This document shows positions 16,589 to 23,835 of a stretch of DNA of 26,477 nt, in pieces. A program made the position numbers and the translations under genes. Source of the DNA: Planctomycetota bacterium (GTDB lineage: Bacteria; Planctomycetota; PUPC01; JACPCR01). Each line of letters opens with the position of its first letter. The first letter of the stretch is position 1. The DNA lies in assembly GCA_030740295.1 (NCBI GenBank), contig JASLXP010000007.1, forward strand, positions 1 to 26,477. The letters are read 5' to 3'. The notes under the pieces are model-generated. The model had not been told where the DNA came from. It was given only the letters and a program-made list of their open reading frames with translations, and searched no databases.

Positions 16589-16808
16589 CGTACACATCCA
16601 TCTCCGGCCGTTCCCAATCCTCGGCGACGGCACGAAGGCGAGCGCGCAGTTCGGCGGCTTGTGCTTCGTCAATACCGCGCTCCCGCAAATCCACTTGGCC
16701 ATTGTCAGCAAGAAAAGTAACGATTACTTTGGCTTGGGAGACATCTTCGGGAGTCTCGGCTAACTCGACCTTCCCATTCCTGTAAAATCCTTCAACTGTT
16801 TTCAGCAT
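16578..16808 (-). CDS. Antitoxin partner of the MazF/PemK toxin (76 aa)
   Basis: This small protein begins MLKTVEGFYRNGKVEL and ends with an acidic segment, WERPEMDVYDEL. The layout matches a small antitoxin family often found before PemK/MazF genes, with an N-terminal beta-rich part (residues 1-34) that probably mediates dimerisation or DNA binding and a C-terminal acidic helix (about 45-76) that probably wraps the toxin. GGAGGAAGG lies 6 bp before the ATG, much stronger than the toxin's signal, which should favour antitoxin synthesis. Autoregulation is expected from related systems but is not shown here. The family assignment rests on remembered sequence patterns and on position. Confidence 0.82.
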   Translation of the reverse strand: MLKTVEGFYRNGKVELAETPEDVSQAKVIVTFLADNGQVDLRERGIDEAQAAELRARLRAVAEDWERPEMDVYDEL

Positions 16809-16814
16809 CGTACA

Positions 16815-16823
16815 CCTTCCTCC
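16815..16823 (-). promoter_or_regulatory. Strong ribosome binding site of the antitoxin gene
   Basis: The minus strand reads GGAGGAAGG, 6 bp before the ATG at 16808. Confidence 0.7.
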
Positions 16824-16871
16824 AATTTAATAGACCGTTTGCGGCCAGAACCACAACACCAGAGTTTCAGA

Positions 16872-16877
16872 ATTATA
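16872..16877 (-). promoter_or_regulatory. Candidate -10 box of the toxin-antitoxin promoter
   Basis: The minus strand reads TATAAT about 64 bp before the antitoxin ATG. No good -35 box is seen 16-18 bp upstream, so the promoter call is weak. The surrounding stretch 16809-16998 shows no gene and no match to CocE. Confidence 0.35.
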
Positions 16878-16998
16878 CTCAATGGCGATTCATTTTCCTG
16901 GCCTGATTCAGATCCACTCCAGCAGCAACACTTCCGCCTCAGCGAGTTAGAAGACGATGGACCACAGGAAACTGGCTGGAGAATCGGGACAAATCTCT

Positions 16999-17049
16999 TT
17001 ACGGCACCCGATTGGATTCAGACTCGGTCGCACACATTTCGGTATCCAT
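16999..17049 (-). pseudogene. 5' remnant of the decayed CocE paralogue
   Basis: Reading from the ATG at 17049, the peptide MDTEMCATESESNRVP and a stop correspond to the start METVMPSTKSESLRVP of the intact CocE frame (its ATG at 14217). The DNA is also similar (about 55 bp, 17002-17056 against 14171-14226 or so). A GGAGAGAG stretch precedes it and the CehA stop lies 17 bp upstream, so the lost gene probably followed CehA in an operon. Homology ends abruptly at about 17000. The internal fragment resumes at 16197, with the toxin-antitoxin pair between. Confidence 0.72.
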
Positions 17050-17066
17050 GGTCTCTCTCCGGCGAG

Positions 17067-19538
17067 TCATTCTCCATGCCTCAGCCGTTTCTTGAGGTGA
17101 CGCTCGACATCCCGGTAGATCCTGATCATCCGCTCCTGCTCTCTGTCGTCGAAGCGGGTGGAGATGGTTTCGAGGTACTCGATGCCGCCGCGGGTCAGGT
17201 TGAGCATGTGCTCGAGAGCGGGGCCGTCGTAGGGCGTTTCTTTGCCACTTTGAATGTAGACCGGAGAAGTGTGTGCGGCCATGTATTGGGCCGGTGTTCC
17301 TCCGACGCCGCCGCACCTGGCAGCGATCCAGCCGGAACCGGGAATGCTGACACTCGTTGAGATCGAGAGCTTTGACGCTCCCCTGCGAGAGGTCTCCCTG
17401 GCCACGACGCTGCCGTTGACGACAATCTCGATCTCGCCAACGTTCCACGCACTCTCTGCGACGGCCTTCACCTCGACATTCCCCCCGCCACCAGGCATCC
17501 TGATCGTTTCTCCGATGTGCTTGCCGTCTACGCACATGTCGAGCAGCGGCCCGTTAGTAGAGATCGTCTTACCCGCCCGCACGGCTTTGGCCCAGTTCTC
17601 GAACGTGAGAGGCCGGTTCGGATTCAGCTTGGCGTAAGTGCGCAGGCTGCCGAGGGCGCAGTAGGCCCCCATCTTGTCCGTCCCGCCCGCCACGGCCACG
17701 CGGTAGCCGTTGTTGAGGTAGCGATACCATTCCTGGAGCGGAAATCCTCCACCGCGATTCTGGCGAATCTCGACAGCATCAACGACGCCCTTGACCGCGA
17801 GGACCGGGTCTTCGGTGAAGCCACAGTAAGGAAAGTGCGGCCGGATGACGACACCATCTTTGGCTTTACATTCCTCCGCCCATTCGGTGAGGGTGACATA
17901 ATCGGGGTCGCCTACCCATGCTTCGCCCACACCTCCAGTACACATGGGAAAGACCGGCAGGCCCTTCGTCCCGAGCATTGAAATGTGTCCGAGCATGTGA
18001 TTGCGATTCTCGGTGCCGACCCAGACGATAGTATCGTCTTCTGCCACGCCCACGCGGCCGGAGATGTCCCCAACATTTGTGAACAACCTTCCCCACTGGC
18101 TGGCAAGCAGATTGACGATGTTCACGCCTTCGGCCTGCGCCTCGAGCCACGCGGTCTGAGGGGTGAGGAAGTGGACGTGCGTGTCCGCGGTGACCCATCC
18201 CTCGGAGCGAAGGTCTTTCCACCGGTCGATTTTCAGCCGGAGCTTTTTCTGCCCCGGCTTAACCGTAACCTTGCAGCGTGTGGGTGCATATTCGAAGCCT
18301 TTCGTCATCTCGACGTAGAGGTCCCCGGACGGGAGGTCCGTGGTGAACTCGCCGGGGACGTACGCATAGCTCCGACCACCGACTTTCAAGTCGGCTCCGT
18401 AATCTTCGAACCAGTTGGCGTTTACCTGTTCGTGATGCCCGTAAGGAGCGATGTACTCACCGCGGGAGCCGGACATGTGAAGTCGAACTGGCGTTGGCTT
18501 ACCGGTAGATGCATCAATGATCTCGACCTGCATCCACTGCTTCGGGCCGCCCAGTCTCTCGAGCGCGATGTTCCCTCTTTGCGATTTGCCGGTCTCGTAG
18601 GCTTCACCGAGAGAAAGCTCGACAGGTTTCTTTCTTCCCTCGACGCTGGCGGAAACAGTGGCATCTGCCGCGCCATAGATTGAGTAAATGTCTTCTCCGC
18701 TTTTTTCCGATTCCGCCGCACTGTCCACCCCCGCGTAGGGAGCCTTCAGCCAGGAAGCATTTCTCTGGCCGATGGTGTGATCCGTGCGCGCAATCGCGCC
18801 CATGTCCACTTCGACAGCTTCTATGTTCGATTCCTTGGCGCCGGAAGTTTTTAACCGATACATTCGGCGCGCCAGATGGCGGTAAGGGTGAGATGTTCCC
18901 CTGAAGCAAGTGATTCCAGCGATGAGCAGCGGGGACTTGGTCAGTCCTCGAATAATCAGCGACTTAATCCTACGATCGGGATCGGGATTCTTCAGAGCGA
19001 AGACGAGCGGCTCACCGCCCCCGCCAGCTACCCCGCACTGAAGCCATCCCCAATGAGAATTCTCCGGCATGGCCGTTGGGTCCGTCGTGGTGGGCATCTT
19101 GAACGGCACGGCCATCTGCGCGGGGCCCGGGCTCTCCGGGATCGCAACGTCGAGACGAGCGCGCACCGGATGAACATGAGAGCCACTTCCGGAATAAATG
19201 ATCTCATACTCGCCTACCGGCTGGGCCTCGATGTAAGCCGTACCATCTTCCGGCGATTTGCGAAACGTGTGCAGCAGGCAGAGGTAGTCGGCCTTCGCCC
19301 CGACCGGCACCGTCACCTCGTCGCCTTCGCGGACAAGAATGGCCCGCGCTTTCGAATTCTTGCCTGTCATCTTGAACGGGATGCCCCACGGGCTCTGATC
19401 GCCGGCCGGATAGGACTGAACCTGCTTCTTCAGCCCGCGACCGAACTCACCGCGAAGTAGTGCACCGGGAAAGTTCACATGTTTCCCGATATCGACGGGC
19501 GTTGAGCTGGACTTCGTCTTGCTTTTCGATTTAGCCAT
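17067..19538 (-). CDS. CehA/McbA family metallohydrolase domain protein (823 aa)
   Basis: AGGAGG lies 5 bp before the ATG. The N-terminus (MAKSKSKTKSSS) is basic and hydrophilic, with no signal peptide, so a cytoplasmic location is likely. Residues about 15-440 are beta-rich and unassigned. The PHP-like domain begins at WVTADTHVH with metal ligands H454 and H456 and continues through RPHFPYCGF, VDAVEIRQN and GGTDKMG to about residue 690; a C-terminal beta domain and a helical tail follow. The CehA and McbA relatives hydrolyse aryl carbamate or ester-like bonds, but most members have no known substrate and I do not assign one. It seems to form its own unit: a weak terminator and a repeat-bearing leader separate it from the operon upstream, and a CocE gene once followed it. 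Confidence 0.8.
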   Translation of the reverse strand: MAKSKSKTKSSSTPVDIGKHVNFPGALLRGEFGRGLKKQVQSYPAGDQSPWGIPFKMTGKNSKARAILVREGDEVTVPVGAKADYLCLLHTFRKSPEDGTAYIEAQPVGEYEIIYSGSGSHVHPVRARLDVAIPESPGPAQMAVPFKMPTTTDPTAMPENSHWGWLQCGVAGGGGEPLVFALKNPDPDRRIKSLIIRGLTKSPLLIAGITCFRGTSHPYRHLARRMYRLKTSGAKESNIEAVEVDMGAIARTDHTIGQRNASWLKAPYAGVDSAAESEKSGEDIYSIYGAADATVSASVEGRKKPVELSLGEAYETGKSQRGNIALERLGGPKQWMQVEIIDASTGKPTPVRLHMSGSRGEYIAPYGHHEQVNANWFEDYGADLKVGGRSYAYVPGEFTTDLPSGDLYVEMTKGFEYAPTRCKVTVKPGQKKLRLKIDRWKDLRSEGWVTADTHVHFLTPQTAWLEAQAEGVNIVNLLASQWGRLFTNVGDISGRVGVAEDDTIVWVGTENRNHMLGHISMLGTKGLPVFPMCTGGVGEAWVGDPDYVTLTEWAEECKAKDGVVIRPHFPYCGFTEDPVLAVKGVVDAVEIRQNRGGGFPLQEWYRYLNNGYRVAVAGGTDKMGAYCALGSLRTYAKLNPNRPLTFENWAKAVRAGKTISTNGPLLDMCVDGKHIGETIRMPGGGGNVEVKAVAESAWNVGEIEIVVNGSVVARETSRRGASKLSISTSVSIPGSGWIAARCGGVGGTPAQYMAAHTSPVYIQSGKETPYDGPALEHMLNLTRGGIEYLETISTRFDDREQERMIRIYRDVERHLKKRLRHGE

Positions 19539-19543
19539 GATGG

Positions 19544-19549
19544 CCTCCT
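19544..19549 (-). promoter_or_regulatory. Ribosome binding site AGGAGG of the CehA-like gene
   Basis: The consensus AGGAGG on the minus strand lies 5 bp before the ATG at 19538 and fixes this start. Confidence 0.8.
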
Positions 19550-19577
19550 GTTTTGTGAATCAGGCGCAGAGGATATG

Positions 19578-19600
19578 AAAACTCCCCGTGGCACGGAGAG
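19578..19600 (-). terminator. Candidate intrinsic terminator after the amidohydrolase operon
   Basis: On the minus strand a hairpin of about 8 bp with one mismatch (CTCTCCGTG pairing with CACGGGGAG across a tiny loop) is followed by TTTT. It lies about 150 bp after the amidohydrolase stop and about 40 bp before the CehA start. The U run is short, so termination may be partial. Confidence 0.4.
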
Positions 19601-19618
19601 TCTTGGAGAACGGAGTTG

Positions 19619-19667
19619 AATTCCGCGGAATGGAGAGGTTGTAGCACAGATCTGAGCTCCGCGGAAT
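19619..19667. repeat. Two copies of a TCCGCGGAAT palindromic element, 36 bp apart
   Basis: AATTCCGCGGAAT (19619-19631) contains a perfect 12-bp palindrome, and TCCGCGGAAT recurs at 19658-19667. The flanks are loosely similar too, so this is a degenerate direct repeat. It lies upstream of the CehA-like gene and could be a pair of regulator sites. Confidence 0.4.
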
Positions 19668-19752
19668 ACCGGACTGAAAAACCTGCCTTCTGATGTACGA
19701 CAAAACCGCTCCGCCTCAATCCAAACTCGGCGACCCCTCCGATGACCCCGGA

Positions 19753-20751
19753 TTATGTGAACCGACCGGCCAGGCTTTCCACGTTAAACACCTTCGCCGC
19801 ATTTTCAAAAACCACATCGCTCAGGCCCATCGATTTTTTTATCTGGATGTCCCTCTCGAGCATGTTCTTGATCCGCTGCAGGCGCTTGAGCTCAGACATG
19901 GAGAAGTACCTCATTAACGGGAGGGCGGAAGAAGGCACTGGAAAATCCGTTCCGTGAATCAGTTTTTCGTGCAGCTCTTTCATCTCTGCAAGCCTGGGCA
20001 GGTTACGGGCGCGGTTGAGGGTGGCCAGGGCGCTTGTATCGCCGTAGCAGTTGGGCCACTTTTGAGCCATCTCGATGAAAACTCCGAAGTAGTCTTTATC
20101 GACAAATCCGCTTTTGGTGGCGCAGTGGGCGCAGACGACGGTCACGCCTCGTTCGAGCGGGAGCTGCAGCAGGCCGGGATCGGACAGCCGGTGATCGAGA
20201 ACGCGCACGGTGTGTTCGCCGCCGGTGTGGCAGATGAGAGGGATGTGATGTTCGGCCAGAAGATCGTAAAGCGGAATGATGTTCTTATCCGAAGGGTCCA
20301 TGCCCTGGCTGTTGGGGAGCCACTTCAAGGCCAGGGCCCCGGCTTCGATGCATTCGTGGAGCCTGTCCAGTGCATCCTTTCGATGGGGATGAATGGAAAC
20401 CGCGGGGAGCAGTTCCTCGTATTCCCTTGCGAGTTTCAGCACGTACTCATTCGGAACGCAAAGCTGAGTCAGGGTTTCGTTACGCGTACCATCTCTATCA
20501 ATGATGGCATCGTGGGCGTAGATGAGTCCGTGGGTGATGGAGGGGGCCTCGCGAATGACAGCAAGGATGCGCTCCAGCACCAATTCATCGAGCCGCTCGA
20601 GGGTGTCTTTGCGGGTGAAGCCAAGAAAGGCCCGCAGGAAATGGAAGGGGAGCGAGTTCAGTGTCTTCGGATGCACGTAGCATCCAGTGCCGCCGTAGCC
20701 GATGCCGGCCACGTGCATGTGTGCGTCAAGGATGGGAAGTTTGTCGGGCAT
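19753..20751 (-). CDS. Amidohydrolase family protein (PF04909-like, 332 aa)
   Basis: This is a metal-dependent TIM-barrel hydrolase or decarboxylase of the amidohydrolase-2 type. The N-terminal DAHMHV gives H11 and H13 as metal ligands; SIHPH, the CHTGGEH and CAHCATKSG segments supply further His residues, and HGTDFP near residue 285 supplies the catalytic Asp. No signal peptide is present. The substrate is not deducible; the family includes 2-pyrone-4,6-dicarboxylate lactonase and other lactonases, which would suit a sugar-acid pathway. The ATG at 20751 shares one base with the stop of the DUF4838 gene; a GTG one codon earlier is the alternative. It is the last gene of a coupled minus-strand operon. 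Confidence 0.82.
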   Translation of the reverse strand: MPDKLPILDAHMHVAGIGYGGTGCYVHPKTLNSLPFHFLRAFLGFTRKDTLERLDELVLERILAVIREAPSITHGLIYAHDAIIDRDGTRNETLTQLCVPNEYVLKLAREYEELLPAVSIHPHRKDALDRLHECIEAGALALKWLPNSQGMDPSDKNIIPLYDLLAEHHIPLICHTGGEHTVRVLDHRLSDPGLLQLPLERGVTVVCAHCATKSGFVDKDYFGVFIEMAQKWPNCYGDTSALATLNRARNLPRLAEMKELHEKLIHGTDFPVPSSALPLMRYFSMSELKRLQRIKNMLERDIQIKKSMGLSDVVFENAAKVFNVESLAGRFT

Positions 20752-22685
20752 CACCCACCCGATTCAAAAATCTGTGCCATGGAGCCCGCCCATTTTTCTG
20801 TGGCCTCCACGAGCTGCTTCTCACGTTCCGGGACGTGTTTCCGAGCGTAGCTGATGAGGTCCTTTTTCGTGTTCTCCACCGTTTCCAATTGTTCGGCAAG
20901 ATGGTTATCGAGGCCGGCCTGTTGAAAATGCTGGTATCGCAGAAGGCTCTGGAAGTATCGCCAGATGTTCACTGAGATTTGGTAAGAATGCAGCTCTCTT
21001 CTAAGTCTCAAAAGAATGGTTTCGGGCAGTCCTTCCGTTCGGATGGCTCGTTCAAGGTAGTTTCTTGCTTTCTCAAAATCTTCGTGCCGCATCAGCCGTG
21101 CGATATCCAGGCTCTTTCCCATGAAGTAGCCGCGGAAATCGAGCCAGCGAAAATACCAGACCCGGAAGTAACGCCGCATTCGATTCGCTGCCGTGCCGAA
21201 GTACCCGGTGAAGAAATCGTCCATGGCCGCGTCTACAGTGGATTCGCCGGTCCATCCCTGCTTCGCGAATGCCCACAGATTCAGGACATTAAAGATCGAG
21301 CCCTTCCAGGTGGCGTTTGTTACGACGCCGTCCACACCGAGCTCGTAATGCATGAGAAGCTCCCGTGAAAGCAGGCGCACGGTTGGAAACATCATTCCCA
21401 TGAAATCTTCAGTGCCGGCGTAATGATCGTAAACAACGAGATCTTCGACGCTCCCCTTGGCCCAGTCATCTACCGGCCCCCAGAGGCAGTGGTTGGGAAG
21501 GCAATCGGCGGAGTTGAGCACATAACGGAAACATCGGTCGTCCAGCCTGAGAACTACCGCGGAGGGCTGGGGCATTTCGATGGATTTCGGCGGATGGAGC
21601 GTTTCTTTTGCGGCGAGGATGCGGAATGTCTTGCCGGGGGGCTCTCTTAAATCCTCGTCCAGATCCGCAAGGAATTCCCAGGCGGTATCAGAGGAACATC
21701 TTGCCTTCTCGCTGTACTTGCCGTCCTCATCAATGCGGGCTACCTGGCGGCGGTCCAGATACAAGTTTCGATTGCATGTCTTGCATTCGCAGCGGCTCAA
21801 GTCGCCCATCAGGTCAAATGCGATGCCGCTGATGTAAGGGTGGGATTCAAGGAAATTTCTGATTCCATTCACAACCGATTCACGCACTCTCTCATTGGAG
21901 GCGCATAGATGCTCGGATTCGCCGGGCGCCTGCCCGTTAACGGTGGCCCGGCATGCAAGATCTTCGAGAATATCGTCGCCGGGGTAAACCCAGTCCAGGA
22001 GACGCGTGCTGAGCATCTCCACATCGATGGCCCGCTTTACAGTCTCCTCTTCAAGCCATGATGAGACTTTCTTAAATGAAGAGCACGGCAGGAGCAGGTA
22101 ATTGAGCCGATTCTTGGCCATCCAGTCGATGCCCTCTTTGGTCGTGACATCCACTAGCCCCCTTCTTCTGAGCATCGGCTCGGACTGCCTTTCCGCGCTG
22201 CCGAGGTCAATGCCGGCCAGCCGGGGAATGAATTCGCCACCAGGGCCGGGCTCGTACCAACGGGCCCCGAGGAACTCCAGTAACAGGTAAACGGCCCCAA
22301 GAACCCCGGCCGGGCCCACCCCGACAAGGCAGAGCTGGCCATCAACAATTTTCATCCAGAAACCATCTTCCGCCTGAACCGATTCTTCCTCATCTATCTC
22401 GAAGCCGCCGAGTGTCTCGATGTGATCCTGCAGAGTGCCAACAAAAATGAACGAGGCTTCGGGTTTGGTGTGGGCTATCGTGAGACTCTGGCCGGTGATT
22501 CGAAAGAGGTAGGATTGCAGCTCTTCCGCAGCGAACTTTTCTACCTGAGAGGCATCAGGCATCAGAAAAATGATGGGGGGTTCGGCCCCGGCCCCGATTA
22601 GGCTCATATTTGCTTTACTGAAGGATTGAAGGCGGAGGATTCTAAGGATGGAAAAGCTGGCAGGCAATCCGGTGTCAGCGGACAT
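20751..22685 (-). CDS. DUF4838 protein without evident signal peptide (644 aa)
   Basis: The N-terminal domain (about residues 30-170) shows the pattern AAEELQSYLFRITGQSL and GAVYLLLEFLGARWYEPG, typical of DUF4838 and alpha-glucuronidase N-termini. The DUF4838 core covers about 170-560 and contains C299-E-C301-K-T-C304, the same motif as in the plus-strand paralogues. There is no CBM9-like C-terminus; a helical tail ends the protein. The first 26 residues (SILRILRLQSFSK) do not look like a normal signal peptide. An ATG at 22607 would start directly before the conserved domain, so the true start is uncertain. At 22685 the gene overlaps the SUMF1 stop by 11 bp. Function is unproven; by context it may act on a glycan fragment inside the cell. 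Confidence 0.8.
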   Translation of the reverse strand: MSADTGLPASFSILRILRLQSFSKANMSLIGAGAEPPIIFLMPDASQVEKFAAEELQSYLFRITGQSLTIAHTKPEASFIFVGTLQDHIETLGGFEIDEEESVQAEDGFWMKIVDGQLCLVGVGPAGVLGAVYLLLEFLGARWYEPGPGGEFIPRLAGIDLGSAERQSEPMLRRRGLVDVTTKEGIDWMAKNRLNYLLLPCSSFKKVSSWLEEETVKRAIDVEMLSTRLLDWVYPGDDILEDLACRATVNGQAPGESEHLCASNERVRESVVNGIRNFLESHPYISGIAFDLMGDLSRCECKTCNRNLYLDRRQVARIDEDGKYSEKARCSSDTAWEFLADLDEDLREPPGKTFRILAAKETLHPPKSIEMPQPSAVVLRLDDRCFRYVLNSADCLPNHCLWGPVDDWAKGSVEDLVVYDHYAGTEDFMGMMFPTVRLLSRELLMHYELGVDGVVTNATWKGSIFNVLNLWAFAKQGWTGESTVDAAMDDFFTGYFGTAANRMRRYFRVWYFRWLDFRGYFMGKSLDIARLMRHEDFEKARNYLERAIRTEGLPETILLRLRRELHSYQISVNIWRYFQSLLRYQHFQQAGLDNHLAEQLETVENTKKDLISYARKHVPEREKQLVEATEKWAGSMAQIFESGG

Positions 22686-23769
22686 TCAACACACAGCGGA
22701 AACCCCAGGCGATTCCACTGTCTTGCGGGAGACGATCCTCTCGGCTGAATGACCGCAGGTAACGTGCCGAATCATACCAACAGCCTCCTTTCAAGATCCG
22801 AAATTGTTTGGCAGGCCCAAACCAACCATCGACCCATTCGGCAACGTTTCCGGCCATATCGAATACTCCATAAATGCTCTGACCCCGGCCCTTCTTGCCG
22901 ACCGATGCTGGCGCACCCACCTGAGGGTTGCCATTAAAACTGGCCACACCTGCATGCGGTGGAGTATTGCCCCAGGGATAGACACGACCGTCATGGCCTC
23001 TCGCTGCTCTTTCCCATTGCATCTCGGTCGGCAGGCTCTTTCCTGCCCATTGTGCGTATGCCTGCGCATCTCCAAAACGAATCCCCACCACGGGCTGGTC
23101 CGGCTTGCCGAATCTGACCTGGTTTTTTCCGCTCCAATACGGTGGGGGCTTTCGATCCGTTGCATTCAAAAATCGCTTGTAATGCTCGTTGGTGGTCTCC
23201 GTTCTATCGATGAAAAAAGGAGCCAGGGTCTGCGGGGCTCTTTTGCGCCCGTAAAGAAACTTGCCATACGGAACGGCCACCATTTCTGCGCCGTCACGGG
23301 TCCAGTACAGTCGGCCTTCTTTCCGGTTCATGCCCGCGGGCAGTTCTCCTCTGTAGATGGGTGCCGGCGATGGCCTGGCGCTCGAGAACTTTATCTCGGC
23401 AGTCGTCTTTTCAGATGAGCCTGCCCCTGCGAGGGGCGTACTGTCTTTGATGAACGCCTTCATGTCGGCCGTGATCGGCGAAATGAATCGAAGCTGCTGA
23501 AGGCTGCGGATCGTGCGTTTGGGCTTCTCTTTACCGAAGGTCACATAATCCGCCGGGATCGTCATGGAGAGTGGCTTCGACCAGTCTTTAATCGCAATGG
23601 TAAAGTGTTTTCCCTTCCGCCCTGCACAGACAAAGCTCAGCCCCTTTTTGGCCAAGTGAACTTGCTTCTCCCCCTGCATGACCGGCGCGGCCGTCGCCGT
23701 CACCGTGACGTAACCGGTGTCTTCCGACAGGAGCGGGGTAAGAAATGGGAGAATGAGGAGAAGACTCAA
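22675..23769 (-). CDS. SUMF1/formylglycine-generating-enzyme-like protein lacking the copper cysteines (364 aa)
   Basis: The frame begins with TTG at 23769, has an in-frame stop shortly upstream and no ribosome binding site, yet residues 1-15 (SLLLILPFLTPLLS) look like a signal peptide, so this start is kept. Residues about 15-140 are unassigned. The SUMF1 domain covers about 150-364, with typical ETTNEHYKRFL, SLPTEMQWERAARG, YPWGN, GNVAEWVDGW and WGFRCV motifs. Catalytic formylglycine-generating enzymes have GGS-x-L-C followed by Y-C; here the segment is GGCWYDSARYL, so both copper-binding Cys positions are Asp and Leu. It is therefore probably not a sulfatase activator but a binding or structural member of the fold. 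No sulfatase lies in the window. Confidence 0.8.
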   Translation of the reverse strand: MSLLLILPFLTPLLSEDTGYVTVTATAAPVMQGEKQVHLAKKGLSFVCAGRKGKHFTIAIKDWSKPLSMTIPADYVTFGKEKPKRTIRSLQQLRFISPITADMKAFIKDSTPLAGAGSSEKTTAEIKFSSARPSPAPIYRGELPAGMNRKEGRLYWTRDGAEMVAVPYGKFLYGRKRAPQTLAPFFIDRTETTNEHYKRFLNATDRKPPPYWSGKNQVRFGKPDQPVVGIRFGDAQAYAQWAGKSLPTEMQWERAARGHDGRVYPWGNTPPHAGVASFNGNPQVGAPASVGKKGRGQSIYGVFDMAGNVAEWVDGWFGPAKQFRILKGGCWYDSARYLRSFSREDRLPQDSGIAWGFRCVLNVR

Positions 23770-23835
23770 GGTTTGGGATTCAATGGGATTCGGGAGTCAT
23801 TAATCCTTCCCTTTAAATGGAAGAAGGCAAACGCT

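Noticed and set aside
16589..16711. N-terminal extension of the toxin
   Set aside because: It overlaps the antitoxin gene in another frame and adds 41 residues not seen in MazF/PemK proteins.
16839..17360. Plus-strand frame of 173 codons across the relic and the CehA 3' end
   Set aside because: Runs antisense to the CehA coding end and through the CocE remnant, without family signal.
19531..19719. Small minus-strand frame with a repeated SAE-x-x-SVLQ pattern
   Set aside because: The peptide repeat only mirrors the DNA repeat TCCGCGGAAT; no start signal or family match.
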